Positions 1-13,100 of a stretch of 64,000 nucleotides of DNA are shown piece by piece. Within the stretch, counting starts at the first letter, position 1; every line of letters begins with the position of its first letter. Both the position numbers and the translations under genes were made by a program. The notes beneath the pieces were generated by a model that was not told the DNA's origin, ran no database searches, and saw only the letters and a list, made by a program, of their open reading frames with translations. The stretch is taken from assembly GCA_034008185.1 (NCBI GenBank), contig CM067082.1:54581586-54645585 (forward strand), read 5' to 3'. This DNA is from Gorsachius magnificus. Taxonomy: Eukaryota > Chordata > Aves > Pelecaniformes > Ardeidae.

Positions 1-479
1 GTACCCTAAATTAGGGGTAGAAGCAATGGGATTGATTGATGCAAGTAATGTAAACAGGAAGATCCATGAAAAAATCCTTCAAGACTGAATAAAGCTGAAA
101 AACTAAAAATTAACAAAACTGAGGCACAACAGCAGCTTTTGAGAAAATAAGCGTTTAGTAATAAATTTGCAGACCTCTGCAATAGAAAGGGAATATTTCA
201 AGTAGAGCACCTGCTGAAGAGTTTTATTAGCCTTCCAAATCAAAAACATCATTTCACATTCCTGGTTTCCAGGATCAGATGTCAGTCTCCTCGGAAGCCG
301 GAGGTGCAGCAGATAATGCTCTCTGCTACGCTTTCAGCAGTGCTTGCTAGTTGTTACCTTCCAAGCATGTCTGTCCGTTTTTCTAAATGTTGCAAGGACA
401 GTTTTCGTTTTTGCAAATGAAGGGTATGATGGTTTCGTGGCGGTTGCACAATTTCCAGAAAAGTGAAAGACAAAGGGCA

Positions 480-690
480 TTCCGCCGGGGTTCGAGCTGC
501 GCTGCGGTTCACACCCAGATGAACTTCACTCCTTGGAACTGTCTGTCCTCAGCACTTGCTGCAGCTGCGAAATTCGGAGCTGCGCCTCGGCGGCAGCTAG
601 CTACAGCATGGCACAGTCACGCGTCACGGCCCGTCAAGCACTCGGGCTATAAAGGAACAAGCGCTGAGCACACCTGGCACGATTTGGGTT
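480..690 (+). promoter_or_regulatory. Candidate intronic promoter: CpG cluster, two CGTCA half-sites, TATA box
   Basis: About 17 CpG dinucleotides fall within roughly 200 bases in an otherwise CpG-poor intron (counted by eye). Two CRE half-sites (CGTCA) lie at 622-626 and 632-636, and a TATAAA box follows at 648-653 in GC-rich context (gggctataaagg). The order upstream element, TATA box, then a possible start near 680 fits a plus-strand promoter, antisense to DLGAP1. No downstream gene is recognised. A short open frame across 387-737 has no family resemblance. It could also be an enhancer or a chance cluster. Confidence 0.4.
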
Positions 691-3600
691 GTGATTTCAC
701 AGACACCCCCAGCTCAACTTCAAAAGACATGAAATAATGGATTTACCTCTGCTATCCAACGAGGATAATCTAGGATCTATTTATTTCAGGGCAAAATTCG
801 CTTTGGCTACGGAAACAGTGTTGCCTTCAGTGTTCAAGAATAATTTTTACCATTTCAGTTAGAATACATAAAAGGAAAAAAGGGATTAGCTCATTACTTT
901 TCAGATATCAGAACTAGGCTTAATTCCTACTACTGCTGTTATTATCAACCTAATTTTTGTAAAGCGAATTGTATTTAGTTAAAACCTAGTTAACAGTTTT
1001 GTGTCTTGTGCTGGAGTAGATCCTTTTGGCCAATTCTGATCCATTAATGAGATGAGGGCTCCCTGAAGGCATCAAATGAGATAAATCAGCACATGCATAT
1101 GCAGTGATTAAAAAACTTGACCCTGTGCCACACAGTCCATGCATCTGAATGAAATACAGGCCTTACTTTTGCCCATAAATTTTACATTTTTTAATCTGTA
1201 AGTTGAAAGAACACAATATACTGTAATTGTACTGTATTTGTAACAACTTGTTCAAAAAGAGATTTTTGTAAAAGAACAATCATGAAGTGGAATTCAGCCA
1301 GTCAGATTACTGGCAAAGCTTCCTGCTGAATATGATTAGATAAAGGGAAAATGGAGACTGGAGAAAATTGACCCTCTCAGCAGAATTTGCCATAATTATA
1401 TGCAGGATGAGGAATTAGCCATTATTCTACTGTTAAATTCCTCAAGTGGCCAGAAGGAACACTCTTGCACAATCTGCTTTTTCTATCTAGTCTATGCAAA
1501 ATGAAGGTCCTGTTAAGAAAAATGGAGATGTGGCTGATCAGGTTCTATAAACCTGGTAATTTTTCTCCCTAAAGGTTAGACAGTGGAAGGATGTATTGGG
1601 ATCACCTTACCAGCACTTGGCTGATAGCCCACTAGCTCGTTTAGTCCAATAGCCCACTAGCTGCTGTGTAACAGAAGTTTTCATTTCAAGGAGTAAAATC
1701 ATTGAATTTCACACATGAGTTTTACACATCCCTGGCAAGTTGCGATGCCAAAAGCCTCTAAATCTCAAATGCTGTTCTTGTAAGGCAACCTCTTTGCAAT
1801 GGTTCATTGCTAGCATGACCCGAACTCTGCCCTGTCGCAAAAGCAATCACGTTGTTGTGAATCACATCCCTGTGTTTTTGCTAACAAAACAGGATGCCTC
1901 TGACTGCAAGCTTCTGTTCATGCCAGGAACTCACAGCTTGGAGTACAGCTTTCTCATTGCTACCTAATTCAAGTGGAGCAGTAGTAATAAGACAAAATAG
2001 TAATTCTGAGAAGATACAAAAGGGTCATTAACACAAAACAGGGAACAGGCTACGTCGCCTAATGAGAAGGGGGGATTGCCCTTAGCGTTACCCAGTGCAG
2101 TGAAATAGCGACAATGAAATTGCGATAGGTGGGCATTGCTGGCCCGTGGGCTAGCAGCTGAGTTAGGTAACAGAGGAACCGGGAGCACAGCTATAAGAGT
2201 CTAAAACTTCTCAGTGCTTCTACTTTCCAAAAGTCAGAAAGTCTTACATAATTATTCAAATGAGCAACATGAAACAGAAAGGGAAACAAAAGCAAGACGC
2301 TATGAAAAGGGACAGCTTGTCTGAAAGATAATTATATACAGCTAAAAAGAGTAGGGGAAAAAAAAGGACTGTGTTTAGTATGCATCTAGATGAGCAATAC
2401 TCCTTCCTTAAATGCAGTCTGCTCTGCTAATTCTCCCCATTTCTTCTATTATAGATGTTGCAAATGTGATGATTTTATAGTTCACGACTGGGTGGGTGAT
2501 CTTAGCTGCAGTACTACTACAAGCCACCCATATCCAGTCTGCTGAGATGGCCTCACTCTAATCCTAACCACTAAAATAATCACCAGTTAAAACATAAAAA
2601 GGAAAAGAAGGAAAGAGAAAATCTGATTTACTAGTAGGGGCCCAGAAAAGTCTCTTGAGCTGTCAAAGCTGTAACGCTGTCATCGCCTTCTTGCTCCCTG
2701 CAGCCTCCCATGTAACCCGTTCCCTTTCTGCAGCCAGGAATGGCACTTGTCTGCTGGAGCTGCCCACTTTGTCCAACAGCACATTTGGCTGCGAATGGAC
2801 AGGGTTCCCCTTCATGCTAATCACAAGGGTGCAACTGGGAGAAACTAGAAATTTAACATACGGGCAAAACTGAGAGGAAATGACTGTTACAGCCATGAGT
2901 GATTAATACGTGCGTGCACGGCAGGAAGAGTTGCAGACCAGTAACATTAGGATACAATAATGCATTTAGCAGATATACAATATGATGTTAATGGATCTGA
3001 TTCCAGAGAAAGCAGCTGTATTCAAGAGGTGGCTGTAGAGGTGGAAGTTCAATTAAAGGCCTTGTAGCAATAATGCCTCTGACTATCTGTATGCCATAAC
3101 CGATGGGCAAAGGGCATCTGGGACACTGTCTGGGAGTTCTTCCCTAGAAAAGCCTTTATTGATTCTGCACATATCACTGGACCAGACGCAGCAAATACTT
3201 TCATAATTTTTAGATATTCTACTTTGCATCTTTAAGCCAGATGCAGACTAGTAGCACATCTTTACAGTTTGTCTCAGAATATATAGTCATGCCCTACTGG
3301 GTGGGAGTCCCTCAATTTTTGTGAAAATGTCAATCGCGCAGAGTTAGTTCAAGAAAGTCTTGTTTGACTCTTTGCTGGAGGTGTTGCTGGCTGACAAACT
3401 CAAAGACACCTGCGTTTTTCATAGGCAGGAAATGGTGAAAGATAAAAGTCTATGTGACAAAAATAAGTATGGAGGCATCACTGGTTTTCTCCAAAGCAGT
3501 ATTATAGAATGGTTGGAGAGCCACTATCTGCAAAAATCAGAATAAATGGCCTAGGAAAAATGGTGACTGACGTGAGTGTCATGAGGCCATCAGATATAGT

Positions 3601-6600
3601 TTACTAAGCAGCAGTTTTTATTGAGTAAATGAGCTATACTATTAGCTTCAACTTGTCCCCCAACAAATCTTCATTAACTAACCACTTCTGCCAAGCATGG
3701 CAAACAGCTCAGGCTTGATTATTCTGGGGAGTCATCAAGGACAGAGCCAGAGAAATCACGGTGTAAATACAAGTCTAGGAGAAGACATGACAGTTGCCGT
3801 CAACATCAGCCAAGTATTAAAATATGGCTTCAATGGAGATAGAATTGGAAACCGCAGTGAGAGTAAAGATGATTCAAAGTGCAGGAAATTCAAAGTTCTT
3901 TACAAAACCACATTTTAAGCAGACAATCTGATAAGACTCAGCAAAGCAACTAAAGTGGATATTGGAGCGCTGACTGGCAGATGACTTGTGCAACGGCAGC
4001 ACATGAAGCATGGCAGGCCTCCTTCTACAGAATTATTTAATGACATTACCACTTCTGCAATGTGATCTTCTTTTCACTTAAGCTTATTTGAGAAGTGCAA
4101 CACTTTCCTCCAGTATGATGAAAAGCCATGACTTCCTCACTTACTGCACTTTGAGGAAGATGTATGGTAATTTGGATTTTGCAAAATTTCTACAAACTGC
4201 CCCAGTAGAAGGATACCCACTTCTTCCTGCTATATTATCAAAAAGCAAACACGCACCAGTTTTATTTTACAAGTGAAATGTTTCTGATACCAAGATGAAT
4301 GAGCTAGGTATTGCTGACAGCTTGAATTAATAATTTCCTTGGGCTTCTTTCTCTCTCCTAAGAAGCACAATGTCATGCTCCAATAACGATAACAGATTTT
4401 TCAGGAGAAAAAATTAGATGTAGAAGATGATGCCAGATGATGCCAATGCAGCCAGCACACTTCAGTATCAGAACCTGACAATGCCTCAAGCCCTAGAGAA
4501 GTTAATATCATGTTGAAAGTGAGAAAAAGAAAAGTGGTTTTGGAAGGGGAAGCCTAGACCAGGCGGGTATGCCTAACCCGGCACCTGTGATTAATGTCAC
4601 ATGTCCCCAGTTACTACAATGATGTTTTTTGATAACCGCGCTGTTTATTTTTGGAGATTAGTGATAGTAACTGGAAATAATTTACAATTACACAGGATCT
4701 GGCTTGGGATAAAAAGACCTTCTTCCATATGCTTCTGCATAGGCTTTAGCCAGAATGCCACCCTGAAGGAGTCCTCGACTCCTCTCCATGCATGCTGGAG
4801 AGGCAGCCAGCTGAACATGGAGCAAGGTTTCCTCTCCTCATCATCATCAGGTGGCAAAGTTATTTTTTTACCAGTTCTTCAAAGGTGACATGAAGGACAT
4901 GCATGTACCAAACTTAATGTGTTGAAGAGGAGAAAACACAGATGGTTTGCAGGAAGTGCACATGGTTGCAGTACAAATAGAAATAATCTCTTTAATGAAG
5001 ACATGCTAGTTTTGCAATGGGTGGTCTTTTTTTTACCATCGTTTAGCACATGTATATGAAATATGGTGGCAGTGGGTCAATTCGCAAGAACGATGTTATG
5101 GATAACAGGTGCCAGGCACCTGGGACTGCTCCATCTCATTCTGCTAAGCATGATCTCCTTGCTAATTGTGGGGATGAAAAGAAAGATACAGCCACCCCTT
5201 CTGTCTCTTCCATTTATGAATGTGGCAAAAACAATCTTGACATTGGGTAAAAATCAGTTTTTCTTGTGCTGCAAGTTTGTTTGCTACTAAAGCATAGGGA
5301 AAGTGTAAATATTTACCTCACTGACATTTCCCAGTGTCTCGTCTTTTGTAGCAGCGTAACAGAAAAAACCCACAGCATTTGAAAAGATTGCCCAGCAATT
5401 TTGTTTTGCAAACCATTTCTATATTATTCCTCAGGATCTGGTTGCATGATTTAAGCTTTCAAGAGAAAACGGACTAGAAACGCTTAGGTTTGTATCTTCT
5501 AAAAAATATCATAAACTGGATTCCAACAGACTCATGCTCCTGACCCAGACTCTTCTGGTTGTAAAGGCACCTGCAGTGAAATAGAGGAACCAGATGTTTC
5601 TCTGACACCAGGCGTATGGAAATTATGAGCTGATTCTACGATGCTGGCAGCTGAAGACACTCAGCACCTTTTACAATTAGACCCTCAATGAGCAAAGTTT
5701 GCAGGAAAAGAAAGATCTGTCTTACTTTTGCAGCTTAACAAACTGCTCTGATCTGCAATATTGTACTTAAAATATTAAAAAATGTATCTGCAAAACAGAT
5801 GGGGGGAGGACTTGCCTCTCACTTGATGAGATTCCAACACTGCTGCTGTGGTCCCAGAATTCCCCACAGCTCTTTAAGCTTTCTATCCAGTTCCTACTCT
5901 TACCTGTCATGTTATTTCCCATTCACTAGTTTTTCCAGCCTTTTGAATGCAATAAAGGGATTCTGGACACCATTAACTTGATGACCATCTCATACCACTC
6001 AATATCGCCTACCTGCAGGGGAACTGGAGACTCATCATAACCAGAATACACATTCTAAATTAAGTGTCAAAAACTGGCTACACTGGGGGGTCAAACAGCA
6101 TCAATAAAACGTGCTAGATAGAACACCATCTCCATTCTAGTCTACAGACCAAGTTGGATGTGATGAAGGAAGAGAAGACAAAGCATTTTGGAAAAACTCA
6201 GGTTAAAAGTTCTGCAGCTATTTATCAGCATCAACTATTCACACAGGGAAAGGTGTTACTGATTCTACATTTTGTTGAAATAAATGATTTTTAAAGTGCA
6301 TGACATATTTCTGTTTCATGAAACTATTCTGGACCCACTTTGCTACTCAAAATCAGTTTCTTCCTTGTCCTTTTCCCTTCCGTCACTTCTCACCATTTTT
6401 TCTTAACCATCAAACTCTTTGCCCTCCAATGAAAGGAGTTATGTTGAACTAGTTGAAAAGTCAGCTATGTTGAAAAGTATAATATTAAGAATAAAAACCT
6501 CTTTAACTCCCAGTTATTTACAGATACATGTTTTCTCCATTGGTGCATGTCACCTGTAGAGTGGGCTATTATATTTTATTAAATACCTCCCCCCCCAATG

Positions 6601-9525
6601 CATTCAGGCTCCCCTTATCCTTTACTCAACCATCCCACCCAAGCTCACAGGACATAAGACCAATCTTTGTTCTCAGCGTGAGTCTTCTCAACTAACTTAG
6701 TTGTGCATGCTCTCCATAAGGAAAAAAACATATTTACATTCTCAGTAAGCATTGACAGAAACAGGAAAAGGTTCTCTCAGGATTGCAGCACGTATTTGAA
6801 GTTCAGAAAGGGGGATGATTGGGAAGGTAAACCAGATTATGGGAGGGTGTTCTCATTCATAATGCCATGTGTAATCTCTGGAAGCACGCGACAACAGAAC
6901 AGACATTGATGTGCTGCAGGCTGCAGTGTTGGCATAGACAAGGACTGGCCTGCAGGCAGCTGATGTGGGGTTAAACACAACCGCCCATCTACACGAAATG
7001 ATGCTCTACGCTTTCGGATGAACGTGATGCAGCTTTTCAGCTGTGGATAAAGCCCTAGAGGAAGATTTGGGAAGGGTGAATGTTGGTATTGGAAATCTTA
7101 ACTAACAACTACTTACCCTTATTCGTCTCCCTTTTTCTGAAAAGAGAATGAGCATTTTGGCCCTAGCTGTGCATTAATGTTACTTTTAGCATGATCTAAC
7201 TTCCCCATAGCAACATCCCAAAGAGGGAAAGAGATGGTGTGAAGCGATACGTATGAGGATAGAGCCAGCTCCCTTGGAAGTACATAACAAGACAATAACA
7301 GACTTCACCTAGAACAGAGCATGCAGCCTTGCAAACCACACTATCACAGCTTCCAACACAGGCACAAAACTTCCCCTCGCACCACCTCCATCTCCCTGAA
7401 TACCTTCTTCCCCTGCTTCTTCCTTTTAAAGAGGCAAATGGTAAAATGTCACATGAGAGTTCAGGGAACTGTGTGAGATAAGACAGCGTAAGGCCACGGC
7501 GCCAGGTGACAGCTAGTTCTGTCACTTGGGTGTAAATTACCCTTCACTCAAAATGGAAAGCAGCAGATTTTCTCGGGACTTCCTGAGGCAGGCAGATTGG
7601 GGCTAGTAGTTCACGGACAGGTTGGGTTTTATTCATAGCTTGTTTATTTTTGGTCTACTAAGACCCTGGCTTTTTTCCACCACAGATGTACATCATTTTA
7701 CTTGACTCTTTAGCAGAGTTCAGGAGAAGAGAGTTATAAGAAATTGAGAGCAAGGAATTTCAAAACAGAAATAGCCTGCTTTGTTTAAACAAAGAGTCTG
7801 CCAGCATTTATTCTGTTACACTATTACAGTGTTCTGACTTCCATCTAAACCTTCCCAGAGGGATACAGATCTACATTTTACTTTAGCTAAAGACAGAATT
7901 AATTTGAAAAAATCATTACAGCAGAAAGAACGGTTATCAAGCCACCACTGTCTTGACTGCGCAGAGACAAAAAGTAGGCGTCTTTCTCAACAGAACAAGC
8001 AAGAGATCTGTCATAGTAGAGAGTTCTGTGATATTATTTATTGTTTTTTATTTTTTCTTCTCTGGTAGCTTAGCTCAAATCCTTGATCAGAGCAACTAGG
8101 AATTGTTTTGCTCAGATGGCTTACTGCATTTTAAGTGGAATGCAATTTAGCACTCTCCCATCTGACCAAAGCCAAATTCAGTAAGGGAAAACAATTTCCA
8201 AAGACCAACACAGCCATTTCCCCCTTGAGAGGCCAGACAAAGGTTGCAGCATTAGAACAGATTACCAGCATCTGCCTACAGTGTGCCTTTGATAAAAGGG
8301 ACTATTAGACTGTAATGGCAGCTAGACTGTCCCTCTTTGCAAAATAACATTAGGCGTTTCCAGATCCCAGGATTTGAGTTGCATTGTGCTTTGTTATTGA
8401 GCATGGTAAAAAGCAGTGCACTAAGATCGGTGTAATAGCAAGAAATAAAAAGAGTAAATCGCATCTCTGTGTATACTTCAGAGCTTCCGTAATTTTTTTT
8501 TAATGTACAGATTTCTTTGCTGCCACATTTCCTTTGGGTTTATCTATGGTATTACTACAGAAAAGAAGGCAGTCCCTGTTTCAAAAAGTGGTTAATTATA
8601 TACGCACCCCATAGCCCACCATAGCTTCAAAGAGCCAATGTTAGACCGCTGCGTAAACACATATTTAAAACGCACGAAAATGTGTAATTATTTACTGGAT
8701 CCAGTACCTAATGCATCATATCTGAGCCCTGAAATGGGAATTACTGACATGATGAGACATAACAGCTCCAAACGAATTGCTGTAATACAAGAGGGGCCCT
8801 GCAGAGCTTTACTCATTAAACCCACTTATTAAAAATCCTTACTTAGTTTTTTGAAAATCCAAAATCACTCAGTCACTTTAAAAAGCCCATCATCACCAAA
8901 TATCTCATCTGTAACTTCCTGGAATATGCTATGGCTCAAGAGAGCTGTGTAATTATTATATCTGAGGACAACCAAAATATTCAGGTTTGTCTTAAAGACA
9001 AACAGTGCAGGTAAGAAAGAACTGGCAAACTCACTGTGTGGAACTCACTGCGGGTGGGTGGCAGCATACTGCTGAAGACTGGACAGTAGCACACACTGAA
9101 AAGAACAACCTGAGTTATTTTTACACACTGGATGTATTCATTAAGCATAGCCCCTTCAGGAAAGAGGCCTAAATCTTGCTTCCCAAAAGACAACTGTAGT
9201 TAAAAGCAACGACATTAGTCTATTTTAGGAAAATGGTAGGAATTATTACTGAAAATGTGATTGCATTATATAAATTGGGGCATGTCTTCAGCTTACTGAT
9301 TCAGCTCACTTCTGTCACCGCCATCACAAAAACATTGCACTGGAAATAAGCCAGAACAAAGAAAAGATTCAGGTCTTTGTTGCATTTCTCCATAAAGTGA
9401 AAATTGAATTATTTGCCCTTCGTCTGCTATTGGCATCTCAGCTAAGGGACACTGTATCCTTAATCCTCAGAGTTCTTTTGTTTGAGCAATGACCATCCCT
9501 GAGAACAACATTTTGGATAAAGGTT

Positions 9526-10109
9526 TGTCATGTTTTATCCCCAGCCGGCAACTAAGCACCAACCCAGCTGATCGCTCACTACTCCCGGTGGAATGGGGGA
9601 GAGAATCGGAAGAGTAAAAGTGAAAAAATTCGTGGGTTGAGATAAAGACAGTTTAACAGGGAAAGCAAAAGCTGTGCATGCAAGCAAAGCAAAGCAAGGA
9701 ATTTGTTCGCTACTTCCCATGGGCAGGCAGGTGTTCAGACATCTCCAGGAAAGCAGGGCTACATCATGTGTAACGGTGACTTGGGAAGACAAAAAGTCAT
9801 ACCGCTGAACGTCCCCCCTTCCTTCGTCTTCCCCCAGCTTATATACTGAGCATGACATCATACGGGATGGAATAGCCCTTTGGTCAGCTGTCCCAGCCGT
9901 GTCCCCTCCCAGCTCCTTGTGCCCCCCCAGCCTCCTCACTGGTGGGGTGGGGTGAGGAGCAGAAAAGGCCTTGGCTCTGTGTAAGCACTGCTCAGCAGTA
10001 ACAAAAACATCTCTGTGTTACCAACACTGTTTCTAGCACAAATCCAAAACATAGTCCCGTACAAGCTACTATGGAAAAAAATAACTCTCTCCCAGTCAAA
10101 ACCAGCACA
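9526..10109 (-). mobile_element. Solo LTR of an endogenous retrovirus (copy 1)
   Basis: Full-length LTR read on the minus strand, about 584 bases, with ends equivalent to TG...CA (plus strand tgtcatg...gcaca). It aligns by eye along its length with the LTR at 42045 and, reversed, with the one at 31639. A TATATAA box (minus strand, 9845-9839) is kept. The position of the polyadenylation hexamer has decayed to GTTAAA. No internal viral sequence or second LTR is present, so it is a solo LTR. Flanking five-base words (aggtt and atgct) agree at only three positions, which suggests an older insertion than the other two. It lies in the same orientation as DLGAP1. Confidence 0.85.
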
Positions 10110-13100
10110 ATGCTATACTGTCCTCCTCCAATATGCAAGTCAAAGTTGACTGTGGGTTTATTTTATATTCTGCTGCATGTTCTATCCATTAGTTTGTGAT
10201 TAAGCCATCACTGCTACAGGAAATCTGCTTCCTTGCAATGTAATTCCAGGCATATTCTAAGAGGGTTGGTTCCTATTCCTGCTTGCAAGTCAGAAAACAT
10301 TGGGCCCAAAACTGCAGATACACAAGGCTGCCAAGTCAGAGCTGTTGAAGTCACATTGGCCTGGCCCTGCACCTGAGCTCACTGTTAGGACACCAGACCT
10401 GAGCTAAACTGCTGCTCCTACCTGAGGTAGACCTGTCAGCCAGCCTAAGCTTGACGGCACAATGTAGACTTGCCTTGCAGCAACGAGCAGACGAGACAGT
10501 TGATTTAGCCACCGCTTCTTGGATTGTGGCAAAATCACTGAGGTTTCATGTTTGTTTATAGGCTTAGAAAACAGTTAATTCTCAGCTAATGAGACTGGAG
10601 GCATGCAGTGCTCAGCCAACACAGCAACCTGCAAATTACTATTTTGCTTGTCATACCCTCCTGTACATTTGTTACAGTAAATCAAGCGATATTTTCTCTC
10701 AGCTAGGCGTTGGACATTCAGGTGCTTTAATATACTCAGACAAGCGTGGCTGCAGGCTCCTTCAGGGGTACCTATACGAAGCACATACACACCAGCAGGA
10801 GTGGGGTGCACAACTGTGGGACCAGGGTTGTCTCGCATTAGTTCACCAGGGGGTCTCCATCTAACTGGGGCTCTGGACACTCCTACAACAATCTCCAGAT
10901 AATGGTGCATTTGATGGCACGTGTACCTAGTCTGAAGCAAAAGCATAGCTCAAATCCAAACATGACCTGTACTCCTTTAGGGAAAACTATATAAATCTGA
11001 TCACCTGAAATTATTATCACGTTAGTGTGTGCAGTATAATCAAAGGAAATTAATTAATGGCACAATACATTTAGGCACATTCCATATAGACATATGCAAA
11101 GGGCTTCCATACAATTTTTCATCTCTGTAAAGAAATTAAGAAGATACTAACAAATAATGAAACATTACATTTTCTGTAACTAATTACTGCATCCTCTTTA
11201 TTTGTTCTGCCACTAGATGAACAATCTTAAACAGTCTTTTCATAGAACAATATAGATTTCTGTTAAAGATCTCCTTTTCCTGAAAAAACATGTTTTTTCC
11301 TGTTTCATTTGAGACTGTCAAATCTAGAGGTCTGATGGCCATCCTATTCCCAGAATCAGGAAAGGCCCGCAGTCAGACGGCTGACTCCATGCCAGGCAGC
11401 CTTAGCCAAAGCACCGCTGGCAGTTTGAGGTAGGTGTTGTGCTGGTGAGACCACATCTCGAGTCTGTGGCCAGTGTGACACTCCCCAGCATGAGAGACAC
11501 GTGGACATTGACAGAATTAGTGGGGCTGGAGTGCGATGTACCCATTTTCAGCCTTGGAGATGTCCAAGTCGTTTGGAGAACTGAAGAAGTCAACCACACA
11601 AGTGTTATCTGAACAAAATAGCAAGAGTTTTTCTGTGCTTCTGGAAATGTCCACAAAGTAAGATAACACATTCCTTCAAGACATTTTAAGATCACAGTTT
11701 TGAATGATTAAAATCTTTCTCATATTCTTACCTCACTAAGAGCCTTAGCCCCAAAGTGTAGAAGCATATCAAGCAAATGAAGAGCAAGAATAGTAGGCAA
11801 AGATCGAATACCAAAGGGTATTACAAGTCTTTGATTTCCTGCATTTGAAACACATTTATAACTTTAGAGACCACTTTTGATTCCTCTGAGGTTTATGTTT
11901 TCAGAGGTGGAAAAAACAAATAGGCCACACCCTACAAAACAAAGTCCTCCTCTCACTCTTTCTCTTTAGGAATTTCTGAGCTTTTGCTGTGCCCTTATGC
12001 TCAGCAAGTTGCCTCAAGCCTTATCTGAAATTGCAAAGACTGAGCACTTTCCTGAAGTGCTGTGAGGGAAAGTGGACTTGTCATAAAGAAACCCAAATCA
12101 CCAAGCACCAGGGTGAATGCCACAGGTCACCTGCCTCTAGATCTGGGCAGTGTCTCAGATAGGACCAAACAGTTTAAATACAATATTCATAATCACACAG
12201 TGAAAAGAGGCAGAATCAGGAAGGATGATGAAAAAGTGATGTAATACATTCCGCTATCTGATATCATGTAAATTGAGAAACAGCTGTAACAACCAAGTAT
12301 TCTTAAAGTAGGGGCATGTGTAATGTTTATTCCGGTAATGCCTGTCTTTCAGGCCACAAAGTTTCACGTGTGTCCAGGACATACAGACTTTACATCCAAA
12401 AGGTAAAATGGAATTTAACAAACTTATTTCAATTCCTGTTCTCAATTTGCATAAAACTACACCACATGTAAACTGACTGGTGCAACCTGCCAAATGTTTG
12501 GGCAGCCTTTCCATGGCTGACTCTTCTCACGGCTCGGTCCTGCTCCTTCTCAGGCACTTATTGTCAGAGCAATTTCTATGAGTGCCTTGCATCGTGCTTT
12601 AAGTCAGTTAGAAATGTTCCAGCAAGAGTTCTGTTCTGAGTAGCTCTCATTATAAACTTCCACTGGCTTCATAAACATGGTTTGGTTTTTTTTTTGTGTG
12701 ACGTGGAGCTTAACATTCATAAAGCTGACTTCTGGGATAGACAAGATGAAACTTGCTCCAGCTACATTCAGATGCCTCTGAAATTGGAAACAGTGTTCTC
12801 TTCCAAGGTCAGCTCCTCATTAGTAACAGAAAACATTTTTAAGTGCTGGTTTAAGCAATTTGATAGCGGATCCAAAGGCAGACTGCATTTCAGGATTACT
12901 CAAGGAAATAGAGGAAATGAACCACGTAAATTCTTTGTCAAACAGTTTTCTACACTCTTCAAATCTATTTTAAGGTTCAACATCTGCATGAAGGCTTTAA
13001 CTTAGTTATATTTCTTCAGACCTTCTGCGGAAATATCTTAATTTTGGTACAGATCCAGAAACCAATCCTAGCTTCAACTGGAAATCAAATTTGAAATCCT

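Noticed and set aside
387..737. Open frame of 116 codons overlapping the CpG/TATA element
   Set aside because: No domain, no family resemblance, and the TATA box lies inside the frame, so it could not be the start of this transcript. It reflects local GC content.
12190..12230. Possible MIR fragment (tcacacagtgaaaagaggcagaatcagga)
   Set aside because: The match is too short and isolated to separate from chance.
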